Shown: positions 39,065 through 48,949, numbered from the stretch's first letter. The stretch is DNA of 64,000 nt from Maritimibacter sp. 55A14 (GCF_003122205.1 NZ_QEYE01000003.1:62001-126000); one strand, 5' to 3'. Notes: a model not told the origin generated them from the sequence alone. Numbers and translations: made by a program.

Positions 39065-39742
39065 ATGTCTGAGCCCGCAAAGACGCCCGAGACCAAGGCG
39101 GAAAAGATGATCCGCCGGATGGAGCGCAACCAGCGCAAGGCCCGCGCGGAGGGGTTCATGCTGGGTGTGACCGCGCTCTTGAAACCGGGCGATCTGGTGC
39201 TCGATTGCGGGGCGAATGTGGGCGCGGTGACGACGCTGCTGGCCGCCACCGGCGCCGACGTGATCGCATTCGAGCCCGACCCCTATGCCTTCGGACGGCT
39301 AGAAGAGGCCACGGCCGAGATGCCCAACGTCACCCGCATCAATGCCGCCGTCGGGGTGGAGGCCGGCCAGGTCGAACTGATGCGGGCGGAGAATTTCGAC
39401 ACCAACCCTTCCGGCGCCTCGGTCAAGAGCACGATCATGGCCGGCGGGCGCTCGATCAGCGCGGAAAACGCGGTGGAGGTGCCGGTGATCGCATTCCCTG
39501 ATTTCCTGCGCGAGAAGATCGCCGAGCGCGGCGAGATCGCTTTCGTCAAGATGGATATCGAGGGCGCTGAACTGGACATCCTCGAAGCGATGGAGGCGGC
39601 AGAGCTTTTCGGCCCGATCCGCTGCCTTGTGGCCGAGACGCATGAGCGCAAGTTCAAGGATCTGCGCCCCCGCTTCAAGGCGCTGCGCCAGCGCATCACC
39701 GCGGCATACCCGCCGCGCAAGGTCAATCTGGACTGGATATGA
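39065..39742 (+). CDS. FkbM-family SAM-dependent methyltransferase
   Basis: 225 aa. The SAM-binding motif LVLDCGANVGAVTTLLAATGADVIAFEPDP is near residues 43-73, and the FkbM signature FVKMDIEGAELDILE is near 155-170. It O-methylates sugars or glycolipid-linked residues, consistent with the glycan operon. It lacks its own ribosome binding site and relies on the upstream 26-codon ORF. Its stop overlaps the next start (ATGA). Confidence 0.85.
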   Translation: MSEPAKTPETKAEKMIRRMERNQRKARAEGFMLGVTALLKPGDLVLDCGANVGAVTTLLAATGADVIAFEPDPYAFGRLEEATAEMPNVTRINAAVGVEAGQVELMRAENFDTNPSGASVKSTIMAGGRSISAENAVEVPVIAFPDFLREKIAERGEIAFVKMDIEGAELDILEAMEAAELFGPIRCLVAETHERKFKDLRPRFKALRQRITAAYPPRKVNLDWI

Positions 39743-40815
39743 CCGGCGCGCCCGAAGACCCCGCCCTGCGCGTGCTGGCCATCCTGACGGTGCGCAACGA
39801 GGGCGCCTTCCTGCTGGAATGGCTGGCTCATCACAGCGCTACGGGGTTCACCGATTTTCTGGTCTTCTCAAATGATTGCGACGACGGCACCGACGCGATG
39901 CTCGACCGGCTCGACGCGATGGGGCGGATCACCCATGTCCGAAATACCGAAATCGACGACAGCGGTGTGCAGTGGAGCGCGTTGAAACGCGCCGACAAGC
40001 ACCCGCTGACGCAGGCGGCGGACTGGATCGCGGTGCTCGACGTGGACGAGTTCGTGAACATCCACGCGGGTGCGGGGCGCATCGGCGATCTGCTGGAAGC
40101 GGTGCCGGAAGCCAGCGCCATCGCCCTGACCTGGCGGATTTTCGGCAATGACGGCGTCGATGCATTCGAGGATGCGTCGGTCACGGGGCAATTCACCCGC
40201 GCGGGGCAGAACCCGCCGCTCTGGCCCTGGCGTTTGGGGATGTTCAAGACGCTCTTTCGCAATGACGGTATCTACCGCAAGCTGGGCGTCCATCGCCCCA
40301 GGAACCCCGACAGGGACCGGCTGGACGAGGCACAATGGGTGGACGGATCCGGCCGCGCCCTGCCCGCGATCTACCGAAGTTCGCGGCTCTTCACCGATTT
40401 CCGGCAGGACTGTTTCGGGCTGGTCCAGCTCAACCACTACCCGCTCGGCGCGATGCAGAGCTACATCCTGAAATGCGACCGCGGCCGGCCCAACCGCAGC
40501 GGCAGCGCCACTGGAATGTCCTACTGGGTGGAGCGCAATCTCTGCCATGTGGAAGACCGCTCGGTCCTCGCGCATTGGCCCCGCGTGGAGGAAGCGTTGC
40601 AGCGCCTGAAATCCGACCCGGAGTTGGCCCGCCTCCACGACGCGGCCTGCGCCTGGCGGGGGCAGCGTTTCGAGGCGCTGATGCGCGACGAGGATCTGCG
40701 CGCGCTTTACGGGCATATCCGGATCTGCCCGCCGACCCGCGCGATCACCCGAACGGAAGCCGCCCGCCTGATGGCTTGGGCGCGGAAGGCGCATGCGGAA
40801 TCGCAAGACCGCTAA
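39739..40815 (+). CDS. glycosyltransferase family 2 protein (GT92-like)
   Basis: 358 aa with AILTVRNEGAFLLEWLAHHSATGF at the N-terminus, NDCDDGTDAML, and DVDEF as the metal-binding motif, then a segment LTWRIFGNDGVDAF. It is clearly paralogous to the N-terminal half of the protein at 35177-36994 but without the methyltransferase-like tail. It is the last glycosyltransferase of the plus-strand operon. The sugar and acceptor are unknown. Confidence 0.75.
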   Translation: MTGAPEDPALRVLAILTVRNEGAFLLEWLAHHSATGFTDFLVFSNDCDDGTDAMLDRLDAMGRITHVRNTEIDDSGVQWSALKRADKHPLTQAADWIAVLDVDEFVNIHAGAGRIGDLLEAVPEASAIALTWRIFGNDGVDAFEDASVTGQFTRAGQNPPLWPWRLGMFKTLFRNDGIYRKLGVHRPRNPDRDRLDEAQWVDGSGRALPAIYRSSRLFTDFRQDCFGLVQLNHYPLGAMQSYILKCDRGRPNRSGSATGMSYWVERNLCHVEDRSVLAHWPRVEEALQRLKSDPELARLHDAACAWRGQRFEALMRDEDLRALYGHIRICPPTRAITRTEAARLMAWARKAHAESQDR

Positions 40816-40961
40816 TGTTTCGGTAACCAAAAAGTCACATTGATTTCTTGATGCGGCCCGATCCCGGACCCACCCCCATGCCACAAGCACTGCAAGCAGC
40901 GGCGACACCCGGCGCCGACGTCGCGCGGCCCATAGTTCGTACAGGTTTCGGAGACAGAATC

Positions 40962-41918
40962 ATGGAAGCGTTCTCGACACTTGCGGCGGTTCAGACCCCG
41001 GAAGCCTGGCAGGACGCCATGCGGTCGGCACTGATCGGCAAGGGCTTTTTCCAGCCGGTGGGCGATCTGCACACGGCGATGCATCTGCGGCAGGGCAGGA
41101 CGCTCCTGGTCGCCTTCGACTGGCGCGAAGCCGCGCTCGCACGCGCCCCGTCACGCCTGCCTCTGGGCCTGCCGGCGGCGCTCGAACGGGGCTGGTCCTA
41201 TCTCGGCCTTGTGTCGGACCGGCACGACTGGTTTCGCGACGGCGCCCTGCACGCCTTCTTCGATCACATGACCGATGACGACTTCTTCGACGAGTTCGAC
41301 AGCGTGCTCTTCCTGGGCATCGGCTCCTGCGGCTATGCCGCCTGCGCCTATTCGGTGGTCGCGCCGGGCGCGCGGGTGCTGGCCGTCGGCCCCCAGGCCA
41401 CGCTGGCCCGGAACACCACGGAATGGGACAACCGCTTTCCCGAAGCGCGCCGCATGAACTTCACCGACCGCTACGGATATGCACCCGAGATGATCGAGGC
41501 GGCCGACGCGATGCTGCTTCTCTACGATCCGACCGTGGCCGAGGACGCCATGCATGCCGCGCAGTTCACCGGCGAGCACGTCACGAAGCTGCGCTGCCGT
41601 CACATGGCCGGTACGCTGCCAGGGATGTTCGCGGGAACGGACCTGTTGGGCCGGATGCTGGACGCGCTGCGCGGGGGCCGCACCTCGCGGGCCGGATTCG
41701 CCGCACTGATGCGGACCCGCCACGACCACCGGCCCTATCTGCGCCAGTTCACCCGGCGCGTCGGGCGCAATGAGCGGCCGGACCTTCTTGCGCGCTGCAC
41801 AGCCGCGATTCTGGCGCGACACGACGACCGGTTCATCCGCAAGTTTCACGACGCGGCGCTGCGAAAGTTGCACAGCGAGGAAACTGATGCGCGGCCGTGG
41901 CAGGCCGCGGCGCTCTAG
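40962..41918 (+). CDS. alpha/beta-hydrolase-like Rhodobacterales protein, function unknown
   Basis: 318 aa from ATG 40962, which has GGAGA 7 bases upstream; an earlier in-frame ATG at 40848 has no such site and adds a low-complexity extension. The central strand-turn FLGIGSCGYAACAYS contains a GxSxG elbow (S122), suggesting an alpha/beta hydrolase fold. Homologues in roseobacters are often labelled phosphoadenosine phosphosulfate reductase, but I see no PAPS-reductase motifs to justify that. The region after the glycan operon may be a separate transcription unit. Confidence 0.6.
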   Translation: MEAFSTLAAVQTPEAWQDAMRSALIGKGFFQPVGDLHTAMHLRQGRTLLVAFDWREAALARAPSRLPLGLPAALERGWSYLGLVSDRHDWFRDGALHAFFDHMTDDDFFDEFDSVLFLGIGSCGYAACAYSVVAPGARVLAVGPQATLARNTTEWDNRFPEARRMNFTDRYGYAPEMIEAADAMLLLYDPTVAEDAMHAAQFTGEHVTKLRCRHMAGTLPGMFAGTDLLGRMLDALRGGRTSRAGFAALMRTRHDHRPYLRQFTRRVGRNERPDLLARCTAAILARHDDRFIRKFHDAALRKLHSEETDARPWQAAAL

Positions 41919-41963
41919 TTTCAGCGGCGGCGGACGGCATGGCGCCGCCCGCCGCCAGGCGCC

Positions 41964-42188
41964 TCAGAGATAGTAGATATCGCGGAAGACGTAATGCAGG
42001 ATGCGCTCGCGCGTAAGCCCAATGCGCGCCAGTTCGGCATCGGACATCGCCTCGAGTTCCTCGATCCGGTCCCGGCGCGAGCGCCGCTCGAGATAGGCGT
42101 TCACCCCCTGCCCCATCCGCGCAAAGAACATGTCGATGCGCTGGCGCAGATCGCTGTTGCGGCCGGAATTCGTGGTGATTGCTGCCAT
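41964..42188 (-). CDS. DUF1127 protein (longer form)
   Basis: 74 aa. The C-terminal DUF1127 motif RDRIEELEAMSDAELARIGLTRERILHYVF follows a basic helix. In Rhodobacter and Agrobacterium, DUF1127 proteins are small RNA-binding or stress and phosphate-linked regulators and can be cotranscribed with sRNAs. Here it is monocistronic and faces the CPA2 gene. A second, arginine-richer member is at 56553. Confidence 0.82.
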   Translation of the reverse strand: MAAITTNSGRNSDLRQRIDMFFARMGQGVNAYLERRSRRDRIEELEAMSDAELARIGLTRERILHYVFRDIYYL

Positions 42189-42487
42189 TTGGAAACCTCA
42201 TTTGCTTCGCAGTGTGGTTTCCTCCCTTGCGCCTCAAGATGGCCCGATCGGGCGGTTCGTACCAGTGGTTTGGGCGCATGCCCGCGTTGCACGGGCCGGG
42301 ATGCTGGACCTCGGTCTGCCCGGATCCGCGCCATCGTGCCGTCGATGTGGGCAGCGGAAGGGCGCCCGCCGCGACGCGGGGCTTTGCGACGCCAAGCCGA
42401 TTACCGCTTGAATGACGCATCGGCCCTGCCGCATGCTTTCAGGACAGGCCAATCACCCGGATCCCGCGCAAAGGTCGAAGGCATTTC

Positions 42488-44431
42488 ATGGAATCCTTCC
42501 TGCACCAGTCCACGATTTTCCTGGCCGCCGCCGTGATCGCGGTGCCGCTGGCGATGCGGCTGGGTATGGGCTCGGTGCTGGGCTACCTGATCGCGGGAGT
42601 CGTCATCGGTCCGGTCGTGGGCCTGGTCGGGGCCGAAATGACCGACATCCGCCATTTCGCGGAGTTCGGCGTGGTGCTGATGCTCTTTCTCGTCGGACTG
42701 GAGCTTGACCCACGCAGCCTTTGGAACATGCGCAACAAGCTCATAGGGCTGGGTGGGCTTCAAATCCTGCTCAGCATGGGGCTGATTGCAGGCGGCGCCT
42801 GGTATCTGGGACTGCCGGTCAGCGTATCGGTCGCCGTGGGCATGATCTTCGCCCTCTCCTCCACCGCGATCGTGCTTCAGACGCTGTCCGAAAAGGGACT
42901 GATGCACACCAATGGCGGGCGCTCCAGCTTCTCGGTACTGCTGACCCAAGACATCGCAGTGATCCCGATGCTGGCGCTGGCCCCGCTGCTGGCGATGAGC
43001 GAACTGGCCGCACTGGGCCGCCACGTCACCGCCGCAGAGCAGGGTCATGGCGCGGGCGGCCAAGGGGCCGAGGCGCTGTCGCTGGTCGAGGGGCTGCCGG
43101 GCTGGGGCGTCACGCTGGTCACCATCGGCGCCATCGCGGCGGTGATCCTGGGCGGTCACTACCTGTCGCGGCCGATTTTCCATTTCGTCGCCGCCGCGCG
43201 CCTGCGCGAGCTTTTCACCGCGGTTGCGCTGCTCATCGTCGTGGGAATCGCCTTCCTGATGACGCTGGTGGGCCTGTCGCCCGCGCTCGGCACCTTCCTG
43301 GCCGGCGTGGTGCTGGCCAATTCGGAATTCCGGCACGAGCTGGAGGCCGATATCGATCCCTTCAAGGGCCTGCTGCTGGGGCTGTTCTTCATTTCCGTGG
43401 GCGCCGGGATAGATTTCAATGTTCTCTTCGGCGATTTCACCACCATCCTCGGCCTGACGCTGGCGGTCATGGCGATCAAGGGGGGCGTGCTCTTCGTGCT
43501 GGCCTGGCTCTTCAGGCTGAAGGCGCGCGACAAGTGGCTTTTCACGCTGAGCCTTGCGCAGGCCGGGGAATTCGGCTTCGTGCTCATCAGCTTCATGACC
43601 CAGACCTTCGTGCTGCCGGTCGAACTGTCGCAGACGCTGCTCCTGGTCGTCGCGCTCTCGATGCTGCTCACACCGCTGCTCTTCATCGCCTATGACCGGA
43701 TCAAGGTCTATTTCAAGGACGAGAAGCAGCGCCGCGAGGCCGACGAGATCGACGAGCACGGCCAGGTGATCATCGCCGGGATCGGACGTTTCGGGCAGGT
43801 GGTCAACCGGGTCGTCGGCGCCAGCGGTTACAAGACCACGGTGCTCGACAACGATATCCGAACGGTCGAACTGATGCGGCGCTTCGGCTTCAAGGGATTT
43901 TTCGGCGACCCGACGCGGCCCAAGCTGCTGGAAGCTGCGGGCCTGGCCAGCGCCGATGTGCTGGTCGTGGCGCTCGACGATCACGAGGCGGCGCTGAAAC
44001 TGGTGCAACACGCCCGCCGGGTCCGGCCCGACCTACATATCGTGGCGCGCGCCCGCGACCGGGTGCAGGTCTATGCGCTCTATCGCGCTGGCGCCGACGA
44101 AATCGTGCGCGAGACCTTCGACAGCAGCCTGCGCGCCGGGCGCTACGTGCTCCAGCATTTGGGCGTCCTGGAACCGGAGGCGCATCAGCGCGTGCGAGCC
44201 TTCTACCGGGCCGACCGCTATGTGCTCCAGGAGCTCGCGAAACTCTGGAAGCCCGGCATTCCGGTGACGGAAAACGAGGCCTACATCGAACGCGCGCGCG
44301 AACTGGACCGGGAACTGGAAACCGAACTGGTCTCGAAATTCAACAACCCTGAAAAGGCCGAGGACGACGAGATCCGCGACGAGGCGGCGGATTACCCGGT
44401 GCCCGACACGCCGGTCGGTCGGGCGGACTGA
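42488..44431 (+). CDS. CPA2-family K+/H+ antiporter (KefB/KefC-like)
   Basis: 647 aa. The N-terminal Na/H-exchanger domain with about 12 membrane helices spans residues 1-390 and includes ALSSTAIVLQTLSEKG and LSPALGTFLAGVVLANSEF. A C-terminal RCK/TrkA-N NAD-binding domain (about 420-540) has VIIAGIGRFGQVVNRVV and LDDHEAALKLVQHAR. An extended acidic tail follows. It carries K+ out in exchange for H+ across the inner membrane and is probably gated by nucleotide or glutathione adducts. There is no ancillary KefF/KefG gene nearby. Confidence 0.87.
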   Translation: MESFLHQSTIFLAAAVIAVPLAMRLGMGSVLGYLIAGVVIGPVVGLVGAEMTDIRHFAEFGVVLMLFLVGLELDPRSLWNMRNKLIGLGGLQILLSMGLIAGGAWYLGLPVSVSVAVGMIFALSSTAIVLQTLSEKGLMHTNGGRSSFSVLLTQDIAVIPMLALAPLLAMSELAALGRHVTAAEQGHGAGGQGAEALSLVEGLPGWGVTLVTIGAIAAVILGGHYLSRPIFHFVAAARLRELFTAVALLIVVGIAFLMTLVGLSPALGTFLAGVVLANSEFRHELEADIDPFKGLLLGLFFISVGAGIDFNVLFGDFTTILGLTLAVMAIKGGVLFVLAWLFRLKARDKWLFTLSLAQAGEFGFVLISFMTQTFVLPVELSQTLLLVVALSMLLTPLLFIAYDRIKVYFKDEKQRREADEIDEHGQVIIAGIGRFGQVVNRVVGASGYKTTVLDNDIRTVELMRRFGFKGFFGDPTRPKLLEAAGLASADVLVVALDDHEAALKLVQHARRVRPDLHIVARARDRVQVYALYRAGADEIVRETFDSSLRAGRYVLQHLGVLEPEAHQRVRAFYRADRYVLQELAKLWKPGIPVTENEAYIERARELDRELETELVSKFNNPEKAEDDEIRDEAADYPVPDTPVGRAD

Positions 44432-44452
44432 CCGTCCGGAGGCCGCGAAAAA

Positions 44453-44473
44453 GGCCGCAGCGGGGCTGCGGCC
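44453..44473 (-). terminator. terminator of carD, possibly bidirectional
   Basis: GGCCGCAG (44453-44460) and CTGCGGCC (44466-44473) form an 8 bp stem with a CGGGG loop. The minus strand continues TTTTTCGCGG, fitting carD, which ends at 44507. On the plus strand only TT follows, so it is weaker for the antiporter gene. Confidence 0.75.
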
Positions 44474-44506
44474 TTGGCATTGCGATACCGGGAGAAAGCC
44501 CGTGTG

Positions 44507-45019
44507 TCAGGCGGCGCGGCTGATCAGCACGTCGTCCACGCGCTGCTGCGCCTTATCCTCGTCGATCCCGCTGACTGCCGCAACCTCGCGGGTCAGCCGC
44601 TCCAGCGCGGCCTCGTAGAGCTGGCGCTCGGAATAGGACTGCTCGCGCTGCTCGTCGGTGCGGTGCAGGTCGCGCACGACCTCGGCGATCGAGATCAGGT
44701 CGCCGGAATTGATCTTCTGCTCATATTCCTGGGCGCGGCGCGACCACATCGCGCGCTTGACCCGCGCACGCCCTTTGAGCGTGTCGAGCGCCTTGGTGAC
44801 AATGTCCGGGCTCGACAGCGTGCGCATGCCGATCTCCGAGGCACGGTTGGTGGGCACGCGCAACGTCATCTTGTCCTTCTCGAACGAGATCACGAAGAGT
44901 TCCATCGTGATGCCAGCGATCTCCTGCTCCTCAATCGACAGGATCTGGCCCACGCCATGCGCGGGGTACACAACATAATCGTTGGGACGGAATTCCGAGT
45001 TCTTCTTGGTCTTGCTCAT
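44507..45019 (-). CDS. carD: CarD-family transcription regulator
   Basis: 170 aa from ATG 45019 (a TTG two codons upstream is less likely). The N-terminal CarD/CdnL RNA-polymerase-interacting domain contains FRPNDYVVYPAHGVGQILSIEEQEIAG. The C-terminal helical DNA-binding part is rich in Arg/Lys and Glu. Proteins of this class bind the RNA polymerase beta subunit and stabilise open complexes at rRNA and other promoters; in Rhodobacter CarD compensates for weak -10 elements. The carD-fdxA-S4-helicase order is conserved in this group. The 290-base upstream gap contains an AT-rich TATATT region that may be its promoter. Confidence 0.92.
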   Translation of the reverse strand: MSKTKKNSEFRPNDYVVYPAHGVGQILSIEEQEIAGITMELFVISFEKDKMTLRVPTNRASEIGMRTLSSPDIVTKALDTLKGRARVKRAMWSRRAQEYEQKINSGDLISIAEVVRDLHRTDEQREQSYSERQLYEAALERLTREVAAVSGIDEDKAQQRVDDVLISRAA

Positions 45020-45314
45020 GTACAACTGTTCCCGATCAGGCCCGCAGGCAGTAAGAGACGAAGTGCCCTAGACCGCACCCGCGGACCGGAACCTCCTCCG
45101 TCTTTCAAAAATTCACCGCCGCACGTCGCGTTCGCGCGTTCGGTTCAGGTTTCCCCACATTGCGACAGGAATATAACAGAAAAACCCGGCATTTTCCAGT
45201 GCCGCGGCGCCGCATTGGCCGTAAACAAAACGTTATCAGCCGCTTAACGGCCTAATCACGGGTTGCGCAGCAGGCAGATCGGCGTGCTGCGGCGAATCAT
45301 CGGCCGTTTTGCGC

Positions 45315-45653
45315 TCAGCCGCCCTCGCCCGGAGCTTCGGAAAAATACTTCTCCAGCTTTCCGGTCTCGCCGTCGCGTTCCTCGGCGTCGGGAAGGGGGT
45401 CCTTCTTGGTGATGATCACCGGCCACATCTCGGAATACTTGCGATTGAACTCGACCCATTTTTCCATGTCCGGCTCGGTGTCCGGGCGGATCGCGTCGGC
45501 GGGGCATTCCGGCTCGCAAACGCCGCAGTCGATGCATTCGTCGGGATGGATCACCAGCATGTTCTCGCCCTCGTAAAAACAATCCACCGGGCAGACCTCG
45601 ACACAGTCGGTGTATTTGCAGGCAATGCAGTTGTCGTTGACGATATAGGTCAT
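45315..45653 (-). CDS. fdxA: 7Fe-8S type ferredoxin
   Basis: 112 aa. N-terminal [21 protein letters not shown] supplies ligands for a [3Fe-4S] and part of a [4Fe-4S] cluster, and [16 protein letters not shown] supplies the rest. Length and ligand spacing match FdxA of Proteobacteria. It is a cytoplasmic one-electron carrier; the partner is unknown. It sits between carD and the S4-domain gene. Confidence 0.93.
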   Translation of the reverse strand: MTYIVNDNCIACKYTDCVEVCPVDCFYEGENMLVIHPDECIDCGVCEPECPADAIRPDTEPDMEKWVEFNRKYSEMWPVIITKKDPLPDAEERDGETGKLEKYFSEAPGEGG

Positions 45654-45714
45654 TGGCGGGCGATCTTCGTGGCTGTGTTCATCGGATGTGAGCTACCTAT
45701 TCCGGCGGGCAGGA

Positions 45715-46089
45715 TCAATCAAGCGGGGAGCGGCGAAAAGGATCAAACTTGCGCCGCTCCTTCTTGGTGGGACGCCCCTTTCCTTCAGGACGCGGCGCGC
45801 CTGGAACGCTCTCCTCCGGCGGCGTCAGATCGTCATAGAGCGCCTGCGCCTCAGGCGCCGGTCCGCGCCGCTCGCCCAGCGCCAGGACGCGCACCACGCG
45901 GATGCGGCGGGCCTGCGGAAAGGTCAGCGTGTCGCCCGGCCCCACCGTGGCGGAGGGCTTGGTCACGCGGGTGCCGTTCACGCGCAGCTTGCCGGCGCTC
46001 ACCACCCGTGCGGCCAGGCTGCGGGTCTTGAAGAACCGGGCCTGCCAAAGCCATTTGTCGATCCGCAGGGTCTCGCGCGCCGGTCCCAA
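45715..46089 (-). CDS. S4-domain RNA-binding protein (Hsp15-like)
   Basis: 124 aa with an S4 domain at residues 8-70 (LRIDKWLWQARFFKTRSLAARVVSAGKLRVNG). The rest is basic and ends GKGRPTKKERRKFDPFRRS, typical of Hsp15/ribosome-associated heat-shock proteins that recognise stalled 50S-nascent-chain complexes. It starts 4 bases after the helicase stop, so the two are translationally linked. Confidence 0.87.
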   Translation of the reverse strand: MGPARETLRIDKWLWQARFFKTRSLAARVVSAGKLRVNGTRVTKPSATVGPGDTLTFPQARRIRVVRVLALGERRGPAPEAQALYDDLTPPEESVPGAPRPEGKGRPTKKERRKFDPFRRSPLD

Positions 46090-46093
46090 AACG

Positions 46094-48949
46094 TCAGGTC
46101 TTGTCCTTCAGCCCCATCAGCGCCGCGGCGAAGGGATTGTCCGGGTCTATGGGCTTTTCCTTGCGCGGTGGGCGGGCCGAGAAGGACTTGCCGCCACGGT
46201 CCTGCGGATCGCGTTCCCTGGCCCCGCCCTGCGTCTTGGCCTTGGGTTTGCCGCGCGGCTTGCCGCCCTGACGCGCCGCACGCGGACCGCCCGGCCGCCG
46301 CTTGGGCGCCCATGTGAAGGTATAGAAGACCTCGGTCTCGGGTTCGGGGGTGGCGCCGCCTTCGGCTTGCGCCTCCGCCGGCGTCCCGGCCTCGGGCTCG
46401 GGCGCCTCGGTCGCGGGGGTGGGCGCGGGATCTGCCCCGGCCGCGGATTCCGCCGGCGCGTCGGGCGTCGCCTCGGGCTCGGACGCGCCGTTGCCCTCGG
46501 GGGCATCGGCGCCGGCCTCGGGCGTATCCGGACTTGCCTCGGCCTCCGGCGTCGCGGCCGCGACCGGCCGCGCCTTGGGCCGCTCGCCGCGCTCGGCCTT
46601 GTAGCCCAGGCCCTGCAACAGGTCGGCGAATTGCTCCAGCGTCATGCCAGTGATCGACAGCATGTCGGCGGCGGCCTCAAACCCGCCCCGGTTGTCCTGA
46701 CTACGCAGCATATCGGCCAGACGTTCCAGCATGTCGATGCGGATCGCCCGCGCCCCCGACAGCCGGTAGCCCGACATCGGGTAATAGCCCGGATCGGCAT
46801 CGACCACGGCGGGGATCGTCACCAGCCCCGGCGGCGGCGCCGAGGGAAATTCGCCCAGCCCCTTCACCAGCGACCAGAGCACCAGCCGCAGCCGCGTCGG
46901 CGCGGGCTTGAGCAGGAGCGGCATGAAGATCGTGTACTGGCCGAAGCGCACCCCGTGCTTGCGCAGCATGCCCCGCATGTCCTGCTCCAGCGCCTTGACG
47001 TCCTGCGCGATCTCCTCGCGCGGGATCACGCCCATCGCTTCCACCAGGCGGAAGGCGACACCGCGGGCCATCCCGGTCATCTCCTCGTCGCGCTTGAGCG
47101 CCAGCAGCGGCTCGAAGAGCGTGGCGATGCGCCGGTCAATGAAATGCTGGAGCCGGCGGCGCACCTTCTCGGCCACGTCGGGGCCGGCTTCCTCGTCCAC
47201 GAAGGGCTGCACCTGCGGCGAGAGCGCGTCGGCGCCCGGCACCAGCTTGCCCACCGCGTTCTCGCCCCACATCAGCCCGCCCTGCTCGGTGAAGTCGAAC
47301 TCGGTATCGGGGGCGTTGTAGAAGCGGTCCGCGCGCAGGTGGAACTGCGGCTGCAGACCCTGGATCGCCGCGGCGCGCAGCGTCTTGGCCTCATCGGCGC
47401 TGGCGGTGCTGTCCTGGCGGAACCGGAATCCCTCCAGCCGGCCGATATACTGACCCTCGACCGTGACCTCGCCCTTGTCGTTCACCTCTGCCACAAGGCT
47501 CTCCTTCTGCTTCAACCGGCGCATCAGCACGCTGGTGCGCCGGTCAACAAATCTCTGCGTCAGACGGGCATGGAGCGCATCCGACAGACGGTCTTCTACC
47601 GCGCGGGTCTCGCCGCGCCAATGATTTTCGTCCGCGACCCAACCTTTGCGCTGCGCCACGAAGGTCCATGTGCGGATATATGCCAGCCGTTTTGACAATG
47701 TGTCGATATCGCCCTCGGTCCGGTCGATGCGGCGGATCTGCCCGGCCATCCAGTCGTCGGGGACGGTACCGCCGCCCTGAAGGAAGGCATAGAGCCGCGT
47801 CAGGAGCGCGGCATGTTCCCCCGAGGTAATGTTGCGAAAGTCGGGCACCTGGCAGATGTCCCACAAAAGCCGAACGTCGCGCGGCCCGTCCATGCGGTCC
47901 AGAACCTCCGGCAGGGACGCAAGCGTCTTGAGCGCGGCCAGGTCGTCGGCCTCGCGGGTGCGCATCAGCCGCGGATCACCGCTTGCTACCTCCAGCGAGG
48001 CGATGAGCCGCGCGGGGCTGCCGAAATCGAGTTTCCGGTTGCGCCACTGAAGCCGGTGCAGCGGCGTGAAGCTGTGATTCTCGATCGCCTCCACAGTCTC
48101 GGGGGACAGCTGCGGCGCCTCGCCGGTCACGCCGAAGCTTCCCGGCGCCATGTAGCGCCCCGCCCGCCCGGCGATCTGCGCCAGTTCGTTGGGCGCAAGG
48201 TGACGCATCCGTCGGCCGTCGAACTTCTCCAGCCCCGAGAAGGCCACATGGTCGATATCGAGGTTGAGCCCCATGCCGATGGCGTCGGTCGCCACCAGAT
48301 AGTCCACATCGCCGTTCTGGTAGAGCGCGACTTGCGCATTGCGGGTTCGGGGCGAGAGCGCGCCCATCACCACGGCCGCGCCACCCTTCTGACGGCGCAG
48401 CAACTCGGCGATGGCATAGACGTTTTCCACCGAGAAGCCGACGATGGCGGAGCGCGGCTTCATCCGGCTGATCTTCTTCGGCCCGGTATAGGTCAGCGTC
48501 GAGAACCGCTCGCGGCGAAGGAACTCCACCTGCGGCACCAGTGCGGCGATGGCCGGGCGCATCGTGTCGGAGCCCAGGAAGATCGTCTCGCGCAGCCCGC
48601 GCGCATGCAGCAGCCGGTCGGTGAAGACATGGCCGCGCTCGGGATCGGCGCAGAGCTGGATCTCGTCCACCGCCAGGAAATCCGCACCAATGCCCGTCGG
48701 CATCGCCTCGACGGTGCAGACCCAGTATTTCGTCCGGTCCGGGACGATCCGCTCCTCCCCGGTTACCAGCGCCACGACGGACGGGCCGCGCAGTGCTACG
48801 ATCCGATCATAGACCTCGCGCGCCAGAAGCCGGAGCGGCAGGCCGATCACGCCGGTCGGATAGGCCAGCATCCGCTCGATGGCGTAATGCGTCTTGCCGG
48901 TATTGGTCGGCCCCAGCACCGCCTTGATCGCGCTGTCGTTCATAGCCAT
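46094..48949 (-). CDS. SUV3-like DExH-box RNA helicase with low-complexity tail
   Basis: 951 aa. Walker A is LGPTNTGKTH, motif II is DEIQ in VDEIQLCADPERGHVFTDRLLHARG, and the Suv3-like motifs ATDAIGMGLNLDIDHVAFSGL and IAGRAGRY are present. A long Pro/Ala/Glu-rich segment (about 770-890) is followed by a strongly basic C-terminus (RRPGGPRAARQGGKPRGKPKAKTQGG) that may bind RNA. Mitochondrial SUV3 degrades RNA with a partner nuclease; the bacterial alphaproteobacterial homologue is poorly studied. Confidence 0.87.
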   Translation of the reverse strand: MAMNDSAIKAVLGPTNTGKTHYAIERMLAYPTGVIGLPLRLLAREVYDRIVALRGPSVVALVTGEERIVPDRTKYWVCTVEAMPTGIGADFLAVDEIQLCADPERGHVFTDRLLHARGLRETIFLGSDTMRPAIAALVPQVEFLRRERFSTLTYTGPKKISRMKPRSAIVGFSVENVYAIAELLRRQKGGAAVVMGALSPRTRNAQVALYQNGDVDYLVATDAIGMGLNLDIDHVAFSGLEKFDGRRMRHLAPNELAQIAGRAGRYMAPGSFGVTGEAPQLSPETVEAIENHSFTPLHRLQWRNRKLDFGSPARLIASLEVASGDPRLMRTREADDLAALKTLASLPEVLDRMDGPRDVRLLWDICQVPDFRNITSGEHAALLTRLYAFLQGGGTVPDDWMAGQIRRIDRTEGDIDTLSKRLAYIRTWTFVAQRKGWVADENHWRGETRAVEDRLSDALHARLTQRFVDRRTSVLMRRLKQKESLVAEVNDKGEVTVEGQYIGRLEGFRFRQDSTASADEAKTLRAAAIQGLQPQFHLRADRFYNAPDTEFDFTEQGGLMWGENAVGKLVPGADALSPQVQPFVDEEAGPDVAEKVRRRLQHFIDRRIATLFEPLLALKRDEEMTGMARGVAFRLVEAMGVIPREEIAQDVKALEQDMRGMLRKHGVRFGQYTIFMPLLLKPAPTRLRLVLWSLVKGLGEFPSAPPPGLVTIPAVVDADPGYYPMSGYRLSGARAIRIDMLERLADMLRSQDNRGGFEAAADMLSITGMTLEQFADLLQGLGYKAERGERPKARPVAAATPEAEASPDTPEAGADAPEGNGASEPEATPDAPAESAAGADPAPTPATEAPEPEAGTPAEAQAEGGATPEPETEVFYTFTWAPKRRPGGPRAARQGGKPRGKPKAKTQGGARERDPQDRGGKSFSARPPRKEKPIDPDNPFAAALMGLKDKT

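Noticed and set aside
40848-40961. N-terminal extension of the GxSxG hydrolase-like gene from ATG 40848
   Set aside because: No ribosome binding site and Pro/Ala low complexity; the ATG at 40962 has GGAGA at ideal spacing.
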